A model generated the notes under the pieces. It saw only the letters and a list, made by a program, of their open reading frames with translations. It was not told where the DNA came from and made no database searches. 64,000 bases of DNA from Azolla caroliniana (Eukaryota > Polypodiophyta): the NCBI GenBank assembly GCA_043228905.1, contig JBHGNT010000005.1, forward strand, positions 10,974,001 to 11,038,000. The letters run 5' to 3'. The position numbers and the translations under genes were made by a program. Positions 1-10,948 of the stretch are shown here, piece after piece (position 1 is the stretch's first letter; each line of letters opens with the position of its first letter).

Positions 1-345
1 ACAAGGAAAGGGCTTACTTACACACATGACAGACAAAATTTCAAATGCCTTTGTGAAAAGAGAGGTGCATGGGCAAAGCCCGAACGCTCCCTTGTTACAA
101 GACACGCAAACACACAAACAAGGTTTACACACGAGAGACACAATTTTGAACGCCTTTGTGAAAGGAGAGGTGCATGGGCAAGCCCGAACGCTCCCTTGCC
201 ACAAGTCGCACAAACACACAAGCAAGATTTACACTAACATGCAAGACACGATTTCAAATGCCTTTGTGAAAGGAGAGGTGCATGGGCAAGCCCGAAACGC
301 TCCCTTGTCACAGGACAGACAAACAACTAAGCACAAATAACCAAG
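1..345. repeat. Tandem repeat array, ~103-113 bp unit (left array)
   Basis: About three units of a tandem repeat run in from the left edge of the window. Each unit carries the word GAGGTGCATGGGCAA, then a CTCCCTTG(C/T)(C/T)ACAAG block and an ACACACAA(A/G) block followed by TTTACACAC or CTTACTTACACAC. The last unit ends near position 340 in the variant ACAAACAACTAAGCACAAAT. The same repeat, ending in nearly the same terminal variant, returns at 3640-4430, so the two arrays flank the 346-3635 segment in direct orientation. Open frames on both strands inside the array are by-products of the repeat, not genes. Confidence 0.85.
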
Positions 346-609
346 GGCAACCTTCCCAGTTCTCGGAGGAAGAAGTGCTGACCTTCAAGGACATGTCCGC
401 TGAGTCCATGAGCTCAGCGTGGTCTTATAGCATGGCACAACGTACAAGCTAATCGACTTCCTCGCTCATCTTCAGGTGGCCGCAACAGCACGCATGGTCG
501 AGGAACATGCAGATCAACAGATGGTCCAATGGGCGCTCACCAACGAGCTTGAATCGGATGAGGAGCCATAGCTGCAGAAAATTGGCCGAAACCAGGTAAC
601 TAAAACCCC
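346..609. other. Unassigned stretch between array and pseudogene
   Basis: This is moderately GC-rich sequence with short open stretches interrupted by stops. It may be the degraded upstream part of the coiled-coil pseudogene that follows, because the base composition is similar. I recognise no motif. Confidence 0.3.
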
Positions 610-1435
610 CCGTGCAAGAATTGAGCTATATGACCTCAATATGGCCTTGGTCGAAGTCTACTGAAAACTAGACAAGAGAACCCGCATAACTAAAGATATG
701 GCAGTCAGTAGTAAACATGCGCACAAACAGGCGAAGACGGCCACGGAACTATGGCAAGCTTTGGAAAGCCAAAGAGACGAGCTTGAGCAACAGCTGAATG
801 AAAACGGGCAAGAAAAATGCTCTAGCTCTTCTACCACTTGCTCCCAACCATGTGGATATGTTCACACAAATTGAAGACACAATCGAATCGGTGCCGACCA
901 CTGAAACGGCCAAGGTATCTCTGCCCAACTACGAAAAGGACCTCGCGGCCAAATCGATGATTGCCGAGAAATCAAAAGAGCGCTATGAAGCGGCCAAAGG
1001 AGAAGCCGATCAAATACGGGAGTAGGCAGCAAAATGGGAAGCTGAACTCCAAGAACGGCTTGACGCACAGACAGCCAAGCTTCGAGAAAGTAAAGAAAAT
1101 GTCACGATGGCTATTCAGGCAGCAAATGAGGCTTTTGCGGCGAAAATACATGACATTGAGGAAGGTTACTGACAGGCCATGGCCATTACAAATGACCAAC
1201 TCCTCAGTCTCCAAAACGAGCACACGGAACTCCAAGAGAGTTTCAGCCGGCAACTTGAAATCTTGGAAGAAGCGGTGTGGGACAAATATACATAGTCGGA
1301 GTCCCTCCACTAGCTACAAATATATGCGGCACAAGACCAGGAACGCGAGAAAGAACGATATCTCCAAGAGTTAGTCGCAAATTCGGATCCGCTCCTCCGA
1401 CACATTAAACTAGGCATTGTAGTACAAAAGAAATT
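610..1435 (+). pseudogene. Relic of a coiled-coil coding sequence
   Basis: Read on the plus strand with frame changes, this region gives long stretches rich in E, K, Q, A and L with heptad-like spacing, for example ESQRDELEQQLNENG near 765 and KSKERYEAAKGEADQIRE ending near 1024. The frame then continues past a stop as WEAELQERLDAQTAKLRESK and LQNEHTELQESFSRQLEILE. At least four in-frame stops and one or more frameshifts break it. It looks like the degraded tail of a long coiled-coil protein, either a host gene fragment or the C-terminal coiled coil some plant transposon proteins carry. No catalytic motif is visible and I cannot name the family. It lies between the left tandem array and the Copia-A LTR. 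Confidence 0.45.
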
Positions 1436-1499
1436 ATTTTCATTCATTTTTTCTGTAAAGAAATGAGGAGCAAGAGTGGTTGAGATGCAACAGAACGAC

Positions 1500-1521
1500 T
1501 GTGTGTGTGTGTACATAAGGC

Positions 1522-1572
<51 letters not shown>

Positions 1573-1762
1573 AGACAGAGGTAAAAGATTGTATATTACA
1601 TTAACCAAAATACTTCCAACAATAATGAAGTTACAAGGAGTTGGTTCAAATACCAACTAAACTAGGGCAGGTGCCCTTTCTACTATTTACAAAACTAGCC
1701 TGGTATAACAATGAGCTAGTGTGAAACCTATTACTATTGGAAGTTGAGTTTGACTCTCAACA
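1500..1762 (-). mobile_element. Partial 3' LTR of Copia-A relic
   Basis: On the minus strand a sequence beginning TGTTGAGAGTCAAACTC (plus-strand edge at 1762) directly follows a polypurine tract, as a 3' LTR should. It contains a block resembling the LTR at 10949-11380 (GTAAATAGTRGAAAGGG, then AGTTGGTATTTRAAC and CTTGTAAC), so the two Copia relics are related. Its outer end is obscured by a (GT)n run near 1500-1513 and a (GA)n run at about 1528-1568. Confidence 0.6.
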
Positions 1763-1772
1763 CGCCCCTTTG
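1763..1772 (-). other. Polypurine tract of Copia-A
   Basis: The minus strand reads AAAGGGGCG immediately before the LTR start TGTTGAG, the expected position of the plus-strand primer of reverse transcription. Confidence 0.55.
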
Positions 1773-1984
1773 AACACAATTTCCATCTGTCAAAAAATTG
1801 TTTTGGTTCGGTGTTAAATATCCGGCTTTCGGCGTTCGTAATCCTCGAACTAGATTGTTCGGCTTTTCGGCTTCGTGCTCGGTTCGATTCACTACATGTT
1901 GCGTACCCACGTATCGTTGCAGTACTCGATCAATTGCGTATAGATCGCAATACTCCCCCTCGAGCTCGGCAATGTGGATGTCGT

Positions 1985-3635
1985 GAGACCAAGGTCCGAT
2001 GCGAATTGCCCGAGCTTGTCAACTCCTAAGGCCTTCATAAAAATATCAGCAAGCTGGAGGTGTGTACTAATATGTTGTAGATCGATTTCTCCTTGAAGTG
2101 GAAGTGCACTTCGATACGTTTAGTCCGCGTGTGGAAGACGAGGTTCCGAGCGAGGTAGATGTTGCTCATGTTGTCGCAAAAGAGACAAATTGGATCCGTA
2201 ATGGGAATGCCCAAATCCTTCAGTATGCGCTTGAGCCATACAGCTTCGCAAGTGGCAATTGTCGCGCCCCTGTATTCGGCTTCCGTGCTCGACACTACGA
2301 CTGTCGGCTGCTCCAGGAGATCGCTCCGTGGCCAAGGGATCATTTATCTACTTTATAGCCCTCCCAGTCAACATCTGCGTATCCTTCAAGTTGAATGGTC
2401 GTATTTGACTTATACATAATGCCATAACCCATCGTAGTATTGACATACCAAAGTATCCTCTTAATGTAATCGAGATGAAGGTTTCATAGATTCTGCATGA
2501 ATTGGCTAAGTAGGTCGACCGAATAACTGAGATTGGCTCGCATAATGGTGAGATAGATTAAGCAGCCGATTAGTTGACGATACTGAGTTGACTCGCACAC
2601 GGCTGTGCCGGAATCGGCATCCACCTTGAGATTACGATCGAGAGGGGTAGACACAGGTTTGCATTCGGTCATTCCGAGCTTGTAGAGGAAGTTGAGAACG
2701 TAGTGCTGTTGAGATATAATTATTCCGACTGGTGTCCGAATTACTTCAATGCCTAGGGAGTAATGGAGCTCGTGTAGGTCTTTCATTTCGAATCTGCCAG
2801 AGAGAAGTGATTTGACTTTGTTAATCTCGGCGAGATCCTTTCCTCGGATGACCAAATCATCCACGTAAAGGATGATGACAATCGAGCTATCTGACTCGTT
2901 TCAGATTTACAGGGAGGTATCAGATTTTGACATTCGAAATCCGATCTGATGAAGATATTGCATGATTTTCGAGTGCCACGCACGGGGTGCTTGTTTGAGG
3001 CCGTATTGTGGCTTCTTGAAGCGGCATATGGCGTGCAGATGACTACACGATTTAAATTCGGGTGGTTGAATCATATATACTTCCTCTTCTAATTCTCCTT
3101 GGAGGAAGGCATTTTTCACGTCCATCTGGTGGAGATGCCACCCTTTTGTTGCTTCAAGAGCAATTACAGTACGCACGGTGGTCATTTCTGCCACCGAGGC
3201 AAAGGTCTCTTCGTAGTCTACGCCATGCGTTTGCGCATATCCTTTTGCAACGAGTTGTCCTTTGAAGTGATTTACGAACCATCGGTATTGTATTTCACTT
3301 TGTAAATCCATCGACAGCCAATCGCTTTCTTGTGCGGCGTGTGAGGGACAAGATCCCATGTCTCGTTTTTGCATAACGCTTCCATTTCCTCATGCATTGC
3401 ATCGACTCTTCGTGGATCCTTTACGGCTTCGGAAAGCGTCTCCGGCTCTCATCCTAACACTACCTTCATCATGATGGTGTAATGGTATGCCATATAATCG
3501 TTGGAACCGAAGCGGCTTACGAGGTTGTTTTCACGAGTGGATCAGCGGAGCTTCTCGTTTGCGGTGTCATGAAAATCTGTCACTATGTGCGGATCGTGAG
3601 GCGGAACCGCCGGGGTTATGGACGGGAAGGAAATA
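1985..3635 (-). pseudogene. Copia-A pol relic (RT-RNase H)
   Basis: This is a minus-strand Ty1/Copia reverse-transcriptase/RNase H relic. From 3635 downward it shows the integrase-RT linker, then the RVT_2 start (WDLVPHTPHKKAIGCRWIYK), the conserved VAKGYAQTHGVDYEETFA and DVKNAFLQGELEEEVYM blocks, YGLKQAPRAW, the catalytic region now reading TWMDDLVIRG near 2850, the thumb (IGCLIYLTIMRANLSYSVD) and the RNase H end (SSTEAEYRGATIATCEAVWL, 2260-2310), finishing at ADIFMKALG near 2030. Frameshifts and stops separate the blocks. Gag, protease and integrase are missing: the relic starts where the right tandem array begins. It cannot encode a working enzyme. Confidence 0.85.
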
Positions 3636-3639
3636 GGGC

Positions 3640-4430
3640 TCACACCCACAACACAAGGAATGTTTACACAAACAAGGCACGAGTATTCGAATGTATTTGT
3701 GAAAAGGAGAGGTGCATGGGCAAGCTTGAATCAACCCCTGATCACAAGGTTAACGAATGCACGTGAGGAAGGCTCACACACGGACACACAAGGAAAAGGC
3801 TTACTTACACACATAAGAGACAGAGTTTCGAATGCCTTTGTGTAAAGAGAGGTGCATGGGCAAGCCCGAACGCTCCCTTGTTACAAGACACACGAACACA
3901 CAAGGAAAAGGCTTACTTACACACATGAGAGACAGAGTTTCGAATGCCTTTATGAAAAGAGAGGTGCATGGGCAAAGCCCGAAAGCTCCCTTGTTACAAG
4001 ACACGCGAACACACAAGGAAAAGGCTTACTTACACACATGAGAGACAGAGTTTCGAATGCCCGAATGCTCCCTTGCCACAAGTCGGACGAACACACAAGC
4101 AAGGTTTACACACTGGAGACACAATTTCGAACGCCTTTGTGAAAGGAGAGGTGCATGGGCAAGCCTGAACGCTCCCTTGCCACAAGTTGCACGAACACAC
4201 AAGCAAGGTTTACACACGGGAGACACAGTTTCAAACGCCTTTGTGAAAGGAGAGGTGCATAGGCAAGCCCAAATGCTCCCTTGCCACAAGTCGCACGAAC
4301 ACACAAGCAAGATTTACACTAACACTCAAGACATGATTTCGAACGCCTTTGTGAAAGGAGAGGTGGATGGGCAAGCCCGAAACACTCCCTTGTCACAAGA
4401 CACACAAACAAATAAGCACAAATGACGATA
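3640..4430. repeat. Tandem repeat array, ~103-113 bp unit (right array)
   Basis: About seven units of the same repeat as at 1-345. Two variants occur in blocks. The first three or four units carry AAGGAAAAGGCTTACTTAC with a spacing of about 112-113 bp (3790, 3902, 4015). The next carry AAGCAAGGTTTACACAC with a spacing of about 103-105 bp (4098, 4201, 4306). One unit near 4057 has lost about 30 bp between two GCC words. The array ends with the same terminal variant as the left array (ACAAACAAATAAGCACAAATG). Open frames on both strands here, up to 122 codons, arise from the repeat. Confidence 0.85.
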
Positions 4431-4599
4431 ACAAATAAGCACAATCAAGATTTACACATAAGACAAGTAGATGAAAGAAAACATTAGTTTATATCAATAT
4501 AATAGATTCTTTTATAATATAAGAATCATGTTACAGTGGGTTGGATGCGAATATGAAGGATTGTTTATAAAGGAATCAGGGAAGAGAGGTGGAGTATAG

Positions 4600-6403
4600 A
4601 AGGAGTTTCTTTGTTGATGATGCCTCTCGATGTTGTTAATCCTTCTTCTTCCGCATTCCAATTGAGTAGAGAGAGATCTTATGGACAAGCTAGTTTTCGA
4701 ATACACCATAGCACCATTGATCATTTTGTCACTCTTCGAGTATTCATGGAGGAAAGTCGCCTTAGAGGTAAAGGTTTATATTGTTGCTTTGTAGACTTCA
4801 AGAAAGCTTTCAATATGGTACCTCGTGAGCCTCTTTGGAGGCATATGGAAGAACTTGAGGTGCCAAGTGAATACATGCTTGCAATTTCCCGAATATATGA
4901 GAAGGTTATATGTTGTGTGCGTATGAGAGATAGACTTTCAGATTTTTTCAATAGCACTATGGGTCTTAAGCAAGGATGCCCACTCTCACCAACATTATTT
5001 GGTCTATGCATTGATGAATTAGAAGAAATGGTTACCAAGTTTGTAAAGGAAGAATGTGTTGAAGAAGTTGCCATTGGGAATGTTGTGATTATGCTTTTGT
5101 TATATGCTAATGATGTAGTGCTTTTTGCAAATACTTTAGGAGATGCACAAAAGCTTATGAAGGCATTGGAAATTTTTTGCATGCATACTAGCTTAAGTGT
5201 CAATAGCTCTAAAACAAAGATTATGCTTGTGAAGAGTCAAAAAAGAGATAAACCATGCATTATGTACAACAATGAGCCCCTTGAATGTGTGGAAAGCTTC
5301 AAATATCTTGGCCTTGAAGTTCCTTCAAATCATAAATGAAATGAATGTGCTACACGCCCCTTAGAGGTGGGTAAGCGAGCATATTATGCATTTGAGAACA
5401 CATGCAATCTTGGAGATATTAAGTGTTGGGTCCTCAAGAAATATCTTTTTGACACTTTGGTGACCCCGGTTCTTCTCTATGGGGTGGAAGTATGGGGCGG
5501 TAGCATCCCTAAGTCTACGTGGAAAGAGTTTGAAAATGTCCAAAAACATTTTCTTACAAAGTTTCTACAAGTTAAGAAACAAACGCCCTACACCCTCCTC
5601 CTTGAGACGGGATCGCTTCCCATTGAGATCATGGCCATGGAAAGGGTTGTTGAATAAATGCTTAAGGTTCAAAAAAACCCGTCACATCGACTTCCTAGAA
5701 TTGCATGGGAAGCAAGCAAAAAAATCCAAAAGACGCATAAAAGCAAAATTTTGTGTTCCGGTTGGATGCAAGATTTAGAAAAATGGTTTGGTAGATGGGA
5801 TGCAAGACACTTGCTTCATGATGCGTCACTAGATTCCTCTGTAAATGAGGCCTTTTTGCAACGCCAATGTATCATGACATGGGACAAATGTGGTGGCTCA
5901 TGCTTCACACATTATACTACAAATGTTGCACCTAACTACAAAACCATATTCTTCACAGAACGGGGAAGCCGTACACATTGATACATGTTAGATCCCATCC
6001 CGATATCTGCCATTCGAACCATTGCTTTCATGTGACTTAGCTCGCACGCATTGAGATGTGAGACGGGGCGTTGGGGCACAAGTGATGAGAGTGGCCGACT
6101 ATGCATACTTTGCCCTAAACAAGTTCGAGAGTCTGTGTATCACACTTTGATACAATGCTCTGCCTTTGATCATATTCGACCATGCTTTTCACATCTCTTC
6201 GATCGAGCCCAATCCTTGCACGAATTTCTCTCACAACCACGATGTGCACTCTCAATTGCAACATTCATTGGTAAAGTTCTTGAACATCGAGAGTCGCTAC
6301 TCACCTTCACACGTATGACGTGAAATGTAATATTTTTGGTCTCATAGGTCATATTTGACCTCCGAAGACGATAATATAATCTATCTATCTATCTATCTCC
6401 TTC
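4600..6403 (+). mobile_element. LINE copy 1 (5'-truncated non-LTR retrotransposon)
   Basis: A non-LTR element fragment: RT, C-terminal zinc-finger region, 3' UTR and a tetranucleotide tail. RT homology starts near 4665, so the 5' end (endonuclease and any ORF1) is absent, as is common for LINEs. The 3' end reads GGTCATATTTGACC, then CGAAGACGATAATATAAT, then (CTAT)n at about 6383-6400. A second copy lies at 25270-26390 on the minus strand, and a related tail at 28225-28300. The (ATCT)-type tail in place of poly(A) is one used by some LINE clades. Confidence 0.8.
4665..6323 (+). pseudogene. LINE reverse-transcriptase ORF, inactivated
   Basis: Visible RT blocks, in order, are FVDFKKAFNMVP (near 4790), GLKQGCPLSPTLFGLCIDELEE (near 4965), LLYANDVVLFA (near 5100) and the post-catalytic YLGLEV (near 5310). 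A stop at 5337-5339 is followed at once by the continuation GKRAYYAFEN, then the conserved LLYGVEVWGG and KHFLTKFLQVKKQTPYTLLLETGS. The C-terminal finger is C-X2-C...H-X4-C (LCILCPKQVRESVYHTLIQC, near 6100). The catalytic Y-A-D-D is changed to Y-A-N-D, which should abolish polymerisation, and there are at least two more stops (near 5655 and 5979). The family is probably of the Jockey/I/RTE type, but I cannot assign the clade by eye. Confidence 0.8.
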
Positions 6404-6571
6404 TCTCCTAAGTTCCACATACTCCCTTCTTCGTAGTACTAATCCTTATCTCTAGTACCAATTCCCTCTCTGTCTTAGTACTATTCCTGACAACTTGAAC
6501 CGAATTTCCCTCATCTTCATATCTCTCATTCCCTTCATACAAATCTTCTTATCCTTCCTTCCTCCAATACT

Positions 6572-8400
6572 ATGGCAACTGTTAGCGCTCAAGAATACCA
6601 ATCTGTCTTCTCGGAGTTGTTGTGCTTGAAAGAAAAGTTTATAGCACTAGAACAAGAAAATCAATAATTGTTGGGGGATCTTCAACAAATCTTTCTAGAG
6701 AAGCAACAAATGCAACAACAACATGGAGAGTTGGCGTTACGCGTGCAACAACTTTAAGCAACCATTGTGTCATTGCAACAACAGGCCCGACCAAGTACTC
6801 TAGGAATTCATAAAGAACGTGATCACAATTCAGAGGATTCCTTAATCAGGTACGTCTCGTGATTCAAATGTATCCTTTCTGATATCCCACCAATGCATCA
6901 TGAGTGGGACTAGTAGGCACGTTGCTTAGTAGCACAACTTTGGCATGGTTCGCTCCTTTGTTAGAACAAGGATCTCCATTGTTAAATAATTTTGAGGAAT
7001 TTATTAGCGAGTTTAAAGCTTGTTTTGGGGACACCAATAGAGTTAGGAAGACAATCAATAAAATCCGAAGATTGCGTCAAGGTGATCGTCCAACCTCAGT
7101 TTACGTTGCGGATTTCCGTCTACTCGCCATCGATATTCCTTAGGATGACCTAGCATTGATGGAGCAGTTTTGATATGGCCTATGAAATGATGTCAAAGAC
7201 TTACTCTTGACTTTCCCTGAAGAACCAAAGTCGCTCATAGAGGCAATCAGTTGAGCGGTATATTGCGATAACAAACTTTTCGAACGATGTTCGGAACGTC
7301 AGTTACAAATGCCAAGAACAAGGTCGGAGCCGACATACGCCTCAGTCGTAGCAAAACCATTTGCAAGGGAGTCATATAATGCATCTCCAACATATACTCC
7401 AACTCCGATAGAAATCGACAACACACATCATTGCAGACCATTATCGGAAGAGAAAAAGCAACGACTCCGAGCAAATAGACTATGTCTTTATTGCGGTGGA
7501 CCAAGGCATATTGCAGTGAACTGTCCTCATAGGCCAAGAAGACAAGTAAATCACATATTTGTTAGTACTAATAGTACTAAACCTAGGAGTGTTTGATAGT
7601 CCTAATAACCCAAGCCTATCAAACAAATTTGGAGTCCTTAGTCAACTAGAAGAAGAGTTAAACGACTAAGTCCAGCCAAAATAGGAGTCGTTTGGTTGGA
7701 CAACCCTAGATCTGTGCAACCCATTAGTGGTTCCATTCCCTCTAAGCAAGCTAGCAATAGCTCAAGTAACAATTAGTACTAAAAGTAACCCTCCAATACA
7801 TGTCTTAGCACTCTTAGATTCCGGAGCCAATTCTTGCTTCATGGATAAGAATTTTGCCCAAGCTCATCACATATCCCTAAGAAAACTCCCTTGCCCAGCT
7901 TTTGTAATAGTCATTGATGGACGCCCCATTGCTTCGGGAAATATCATAGAAGAGTCAAAGACGATTAGTGTTGTCCTAAATAATTTGGCGTGTGTGATAT
8001 CATTTAATATAATTAGTAGTCCAGAGCATCCAATTGTTTTGGGGTTACCATGGTTCGAATTACACAATTAGAACATAGATTGGAGAACAAGAGAAATCAA
8101 GTATCGACAATCTCAAGAATCATATCACAAGATTTCAACCATTTCGCTACATCAATTGCGTGAGGAATGACGCAAGGAATCAATGTTTGTATTCGCAGTA
8201 TCAGTGAAACCTTCCAACATTGCTAAGGAGGAGTCAACAATTCAACTTCCAAAGAAGTATCATCATTCCACCGACGTTTTTGATAAGGTAAAAGCTAGTA
8301 CTCTTCCTCACCATCGACCGTATGGTTGTTCCATTGATTTATAACCAGGAAAAGAGCCATCGTGGGGATCAATCTACAACTTGTCACCAACCGCGCTTGA
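6572..8400 (+). pseudogene. Gypsy-S gag and protease relic (Sushi/Tcn1-like)
   Basis: The ATG at 6572 opens a gag with a glutamine-rich coiled coil (6640-6790). Next comes the Ty3/Gypsy gag core, including WFAPLLEQGSPLLNNFEEF near 6950 and KIRRLRQGDRPTSVYVADFR near 7065. A zinc knuckle follows (CLYCGGPRHIAVNC, C-X2-C-X4-H-X4-C, near 7490). A retropepsin runs from about 7785 with LLDSGANSCFMD (catalytic DSG) and ends in VLGLPWFELHN (near 8040). The first residues of RT (STLPHHRPYGCSIDL) are present near 8300. Several stops break the frame. This order and these motifs recall the Sushi/Tf1-type chromoviruses of vertebrates and fungi and the Tcn1-like group of non-seed plants. Its RT is cut off at about 8400 by Copia sequence. 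Confidence 0.75.
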
Positions 8401-8404
8401 AGTT

Positions 8405-10700
8405 CTTCGAGCCTAAGTTGGAAATTCGCAGCATTATGATATAATTGGTATCGGGATAGTAGAGCTTAACCTTCCGGGTGGCTCTACCTTAGTACTACAC
8501 AATGTCCCACATGTACTTGAGATCTCACGACTGCCGATCTCAGTCGGACAACTTCACAAAGACAGCATCCACGCCGACTTCTCATCAGGGGCATGGACAC
8601 TCCACAAGGGGAACCTCCTGCTTGCTCGAGGTGTGAAAGTGCATTCCTCGTACCCACTATATGTCACATTCAGAGAGTATAACTTGTTTCTCATCGATAT
8701 TCCTGTGTCATCATTATGGCATGGTCGACTCGAACACCTCAGCAAGGCTATGGGATACCGATTATGGGACCTTGAGCACAAACAAATCGTTTGAAGATTG
8801 GACGTAGTATTCAATGAGTCAGCTATGCATAAGACGGTCGAAAGGCCTATTGAAGTCAAAGGATAAATTTTTCCTAAGTGTCGGCGCTTCATGACGGCCT
8901 ATCCCATAACACTAGGTCGTCTTCACGGGTAACCGAATCGTCCATCACTAATTCAACATTGACAATGCTTCGGCTCCGGACCATCCAACCCAGACACCCG
9001 ATGCGACTAGTCCAATCATACCAAGAAGGTCCAAGCGACTGTCGCAACCTTTGGAGATATACTCTCTTTGAATCTTCTTCACAAACGCCTTCGAGCCGAT
9101 GTCACACAAAGAAGCATCGGCCTCAGCCGATTCTACCACATGGCATTTGCCGATGGAGTCAGAGATGAACTCCATTAGGAAAAACAAGAGTTGGAACTTG
9201 GTTAAATTACCGAAGAATCGACATGCTCTTTGCCAATATTCAAGGCCAGATTAGTGGTGAAAGGGTTTCAACAGGAATATGGCATCGACTTTGTCAAAAT
9301 CTTTTCACCAGTGCTGAAAATGACAACCCTTTGCTTTATGCTTAGCGTCATGGCAACCAAGGATTTGGAGCTGATCCAACTAGATGTCAAAACGAAATTC
9401 CTCCACAATGACCTAGAGGAGGAAATATATATGGAGTAGTTGAAAGGCTTTGTGGTATCTGGCCAAGAACATCTACTTTACCAACTCAGGAAGAGTCTAT
9501 ACGGCCTGAAGCAGGCAACCCGACAGTGGTACAATAAGTTTGATGATTTCATCCAATTGGCTATCTTCTCAAAGAGCGATGAGGACCACTATCTCTTCAC
9601 CAAAACAACTTGAGATTGGTCTCCCATCTTTCTCATCATTTACATGGACGACATGTTACTCTCCGGCTGACATTCTGGAGAGCTTGTGGAACTTGCCTCT
9701 AACACAAGGTGTCCTTTCGGATCACTTCACCGAAGGGTGGTTATGGTAAGGGATTCAACACTAACAACTATAACTGGTTATCTTCCGGTTCGGTATCCAG
9801 ATTCACAACACTCATCGATTACATGCGTAAGATCCATACATTGAGCGCAGAACAAAATAGAAACATAAAGATGAATATGATAACACTAACAAAACTCTCT
9901 TATATTAATATTTCCATCCCCTTAATACATTTTTACCCGAATCCTTTTATAGGCCTCCGGTTTTGTGTTACAAAATGGTGCCTAACCAGCAACCGGCTAC
10001 GAACCGGTCCGGATCTGGATCAGCATACCTTTTTAGGCCATTCCTATAATAATTCTTACTATTAATATTATTATCATATCCGAAACCGCCTCGTCCCTTT
10101 TCCTATTACATACTTTGGCCGCCACTAGCCAACACAGATTCATGCACAATCTTGGCCGAGCACATTGGAACGTAGTCAAGCATGTGTTCAGATATCTGGT
10201 GGGCACAAAAGACTATGACATCCTATTTGGCCAGAACGATACTTCAGTTGTGGTCATTTATACTGACTCGGACTTTGTCAGTTGTATGGACAGTCGAAAA
10301 TCGACAACCGGATATTGCTCTAAATTCGGCAATGGAGCATTCTCATGGAAGTCGAAATTTCAGGAGTGAAGTGCTATCTCAACGACCGAGGCCGAATATG
10401 TAGCGGCGTCTGACACGACGAAAGAGGCCTTATGGCTGAATCGGCATTTGACTCAACTTCAGTTGTCTATAGTGATAGTCAAGGTGTTGTCGCTCTGTCG
10501 AAAAATCCGGCTCAACACAACGCCTCGAAGCACATCGACATGAGATATCACATCATTTAGGACTGTGTCATTTCAGGGAAAATTGACCTCGAAAAGATAC
10601 CTATAACCGATAATGTCGCAGATGGGATGACCATGGCAAGTGTCTTTTGGCAGATCGATTCCAAGCCTTTCAACACCAGATGGGTGTAATGAAGAATCAA
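8405..10700 (+). pseudogene. Copia-B pol relic with integrase deleted
   Basis: The relic starts in the protease/pre-integrase region (LPISVGQLHKD near 8535, WTLHKGNLLLARGVKVHS near 8600). It jumps near 8795 from the pre-integrase zinc region straight to the linker LDVVFNESAMHK, so the integrase core is missing. RVT_2 begins near 9084 (EPMSHKEASASADSTTW) and shows LVVKGFQQEYGIDFVKIFSP, LDVKTKFLHNDLEEEIYME and YGLKQATRQWYNKFD. The RT is broken near 9725 and resumes near 10150 with HWNVVKHVFRYLVGT, the RNase H block TDSDFVSCMDSRKSTTGY and STTEAEYVAASD, ending in KIDLEKIPITDNVADGMT near 10630. Many stops are present. It is a dead element, followed by its LTR. Confidence 0.8.
9725..10110. other. 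Interruption inside Copia-B RT
   Basis: About 385 bp of AT-rich sequence replaces the RT thumb region of Copia-B. It holds no recognisable coding motif. A short CCGG-rich patch (near 9995-10020) resembles the style of the LTRs near 35 kb and 56 kb, so it could be a degraded LTR, but I found no clear edges or target-site duplication. Confidence 0.4.
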
Positions 10701-10948
10701 TTTGATTGAGTTGGACACTAAGGACAAGTTTCGGACATTTGACAATCGGCATAGTTGACTCGACTTCGAACACTCCGACTTAGATGTACTTTCAAACTGG
10801 TCGATTCAGCTTCAGCTCTTCCGACCTGAATATTTCTGATCTGGACAAGGCCGATCTGTTTGACAACCTTTGTATAAATATGTATTCCTCTGTTTACCCC
10901 TTTAGTACAAATTTTTGTTGTATACGCTCATTACGGAGGAGTTTCGAA

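Noticed and set aside
18-340. Open frames on both strands in the left tandem array
   Set aside because: They are produced by a repeat unit lacking stops in several frames; the peptides just repeat and no start context or family match is seen.
3618-4425. Open frames up to 122 codons in the right tandem array
   Set aside because: Same repeat-derived effect as in the left array; frames exist on both strands at once.
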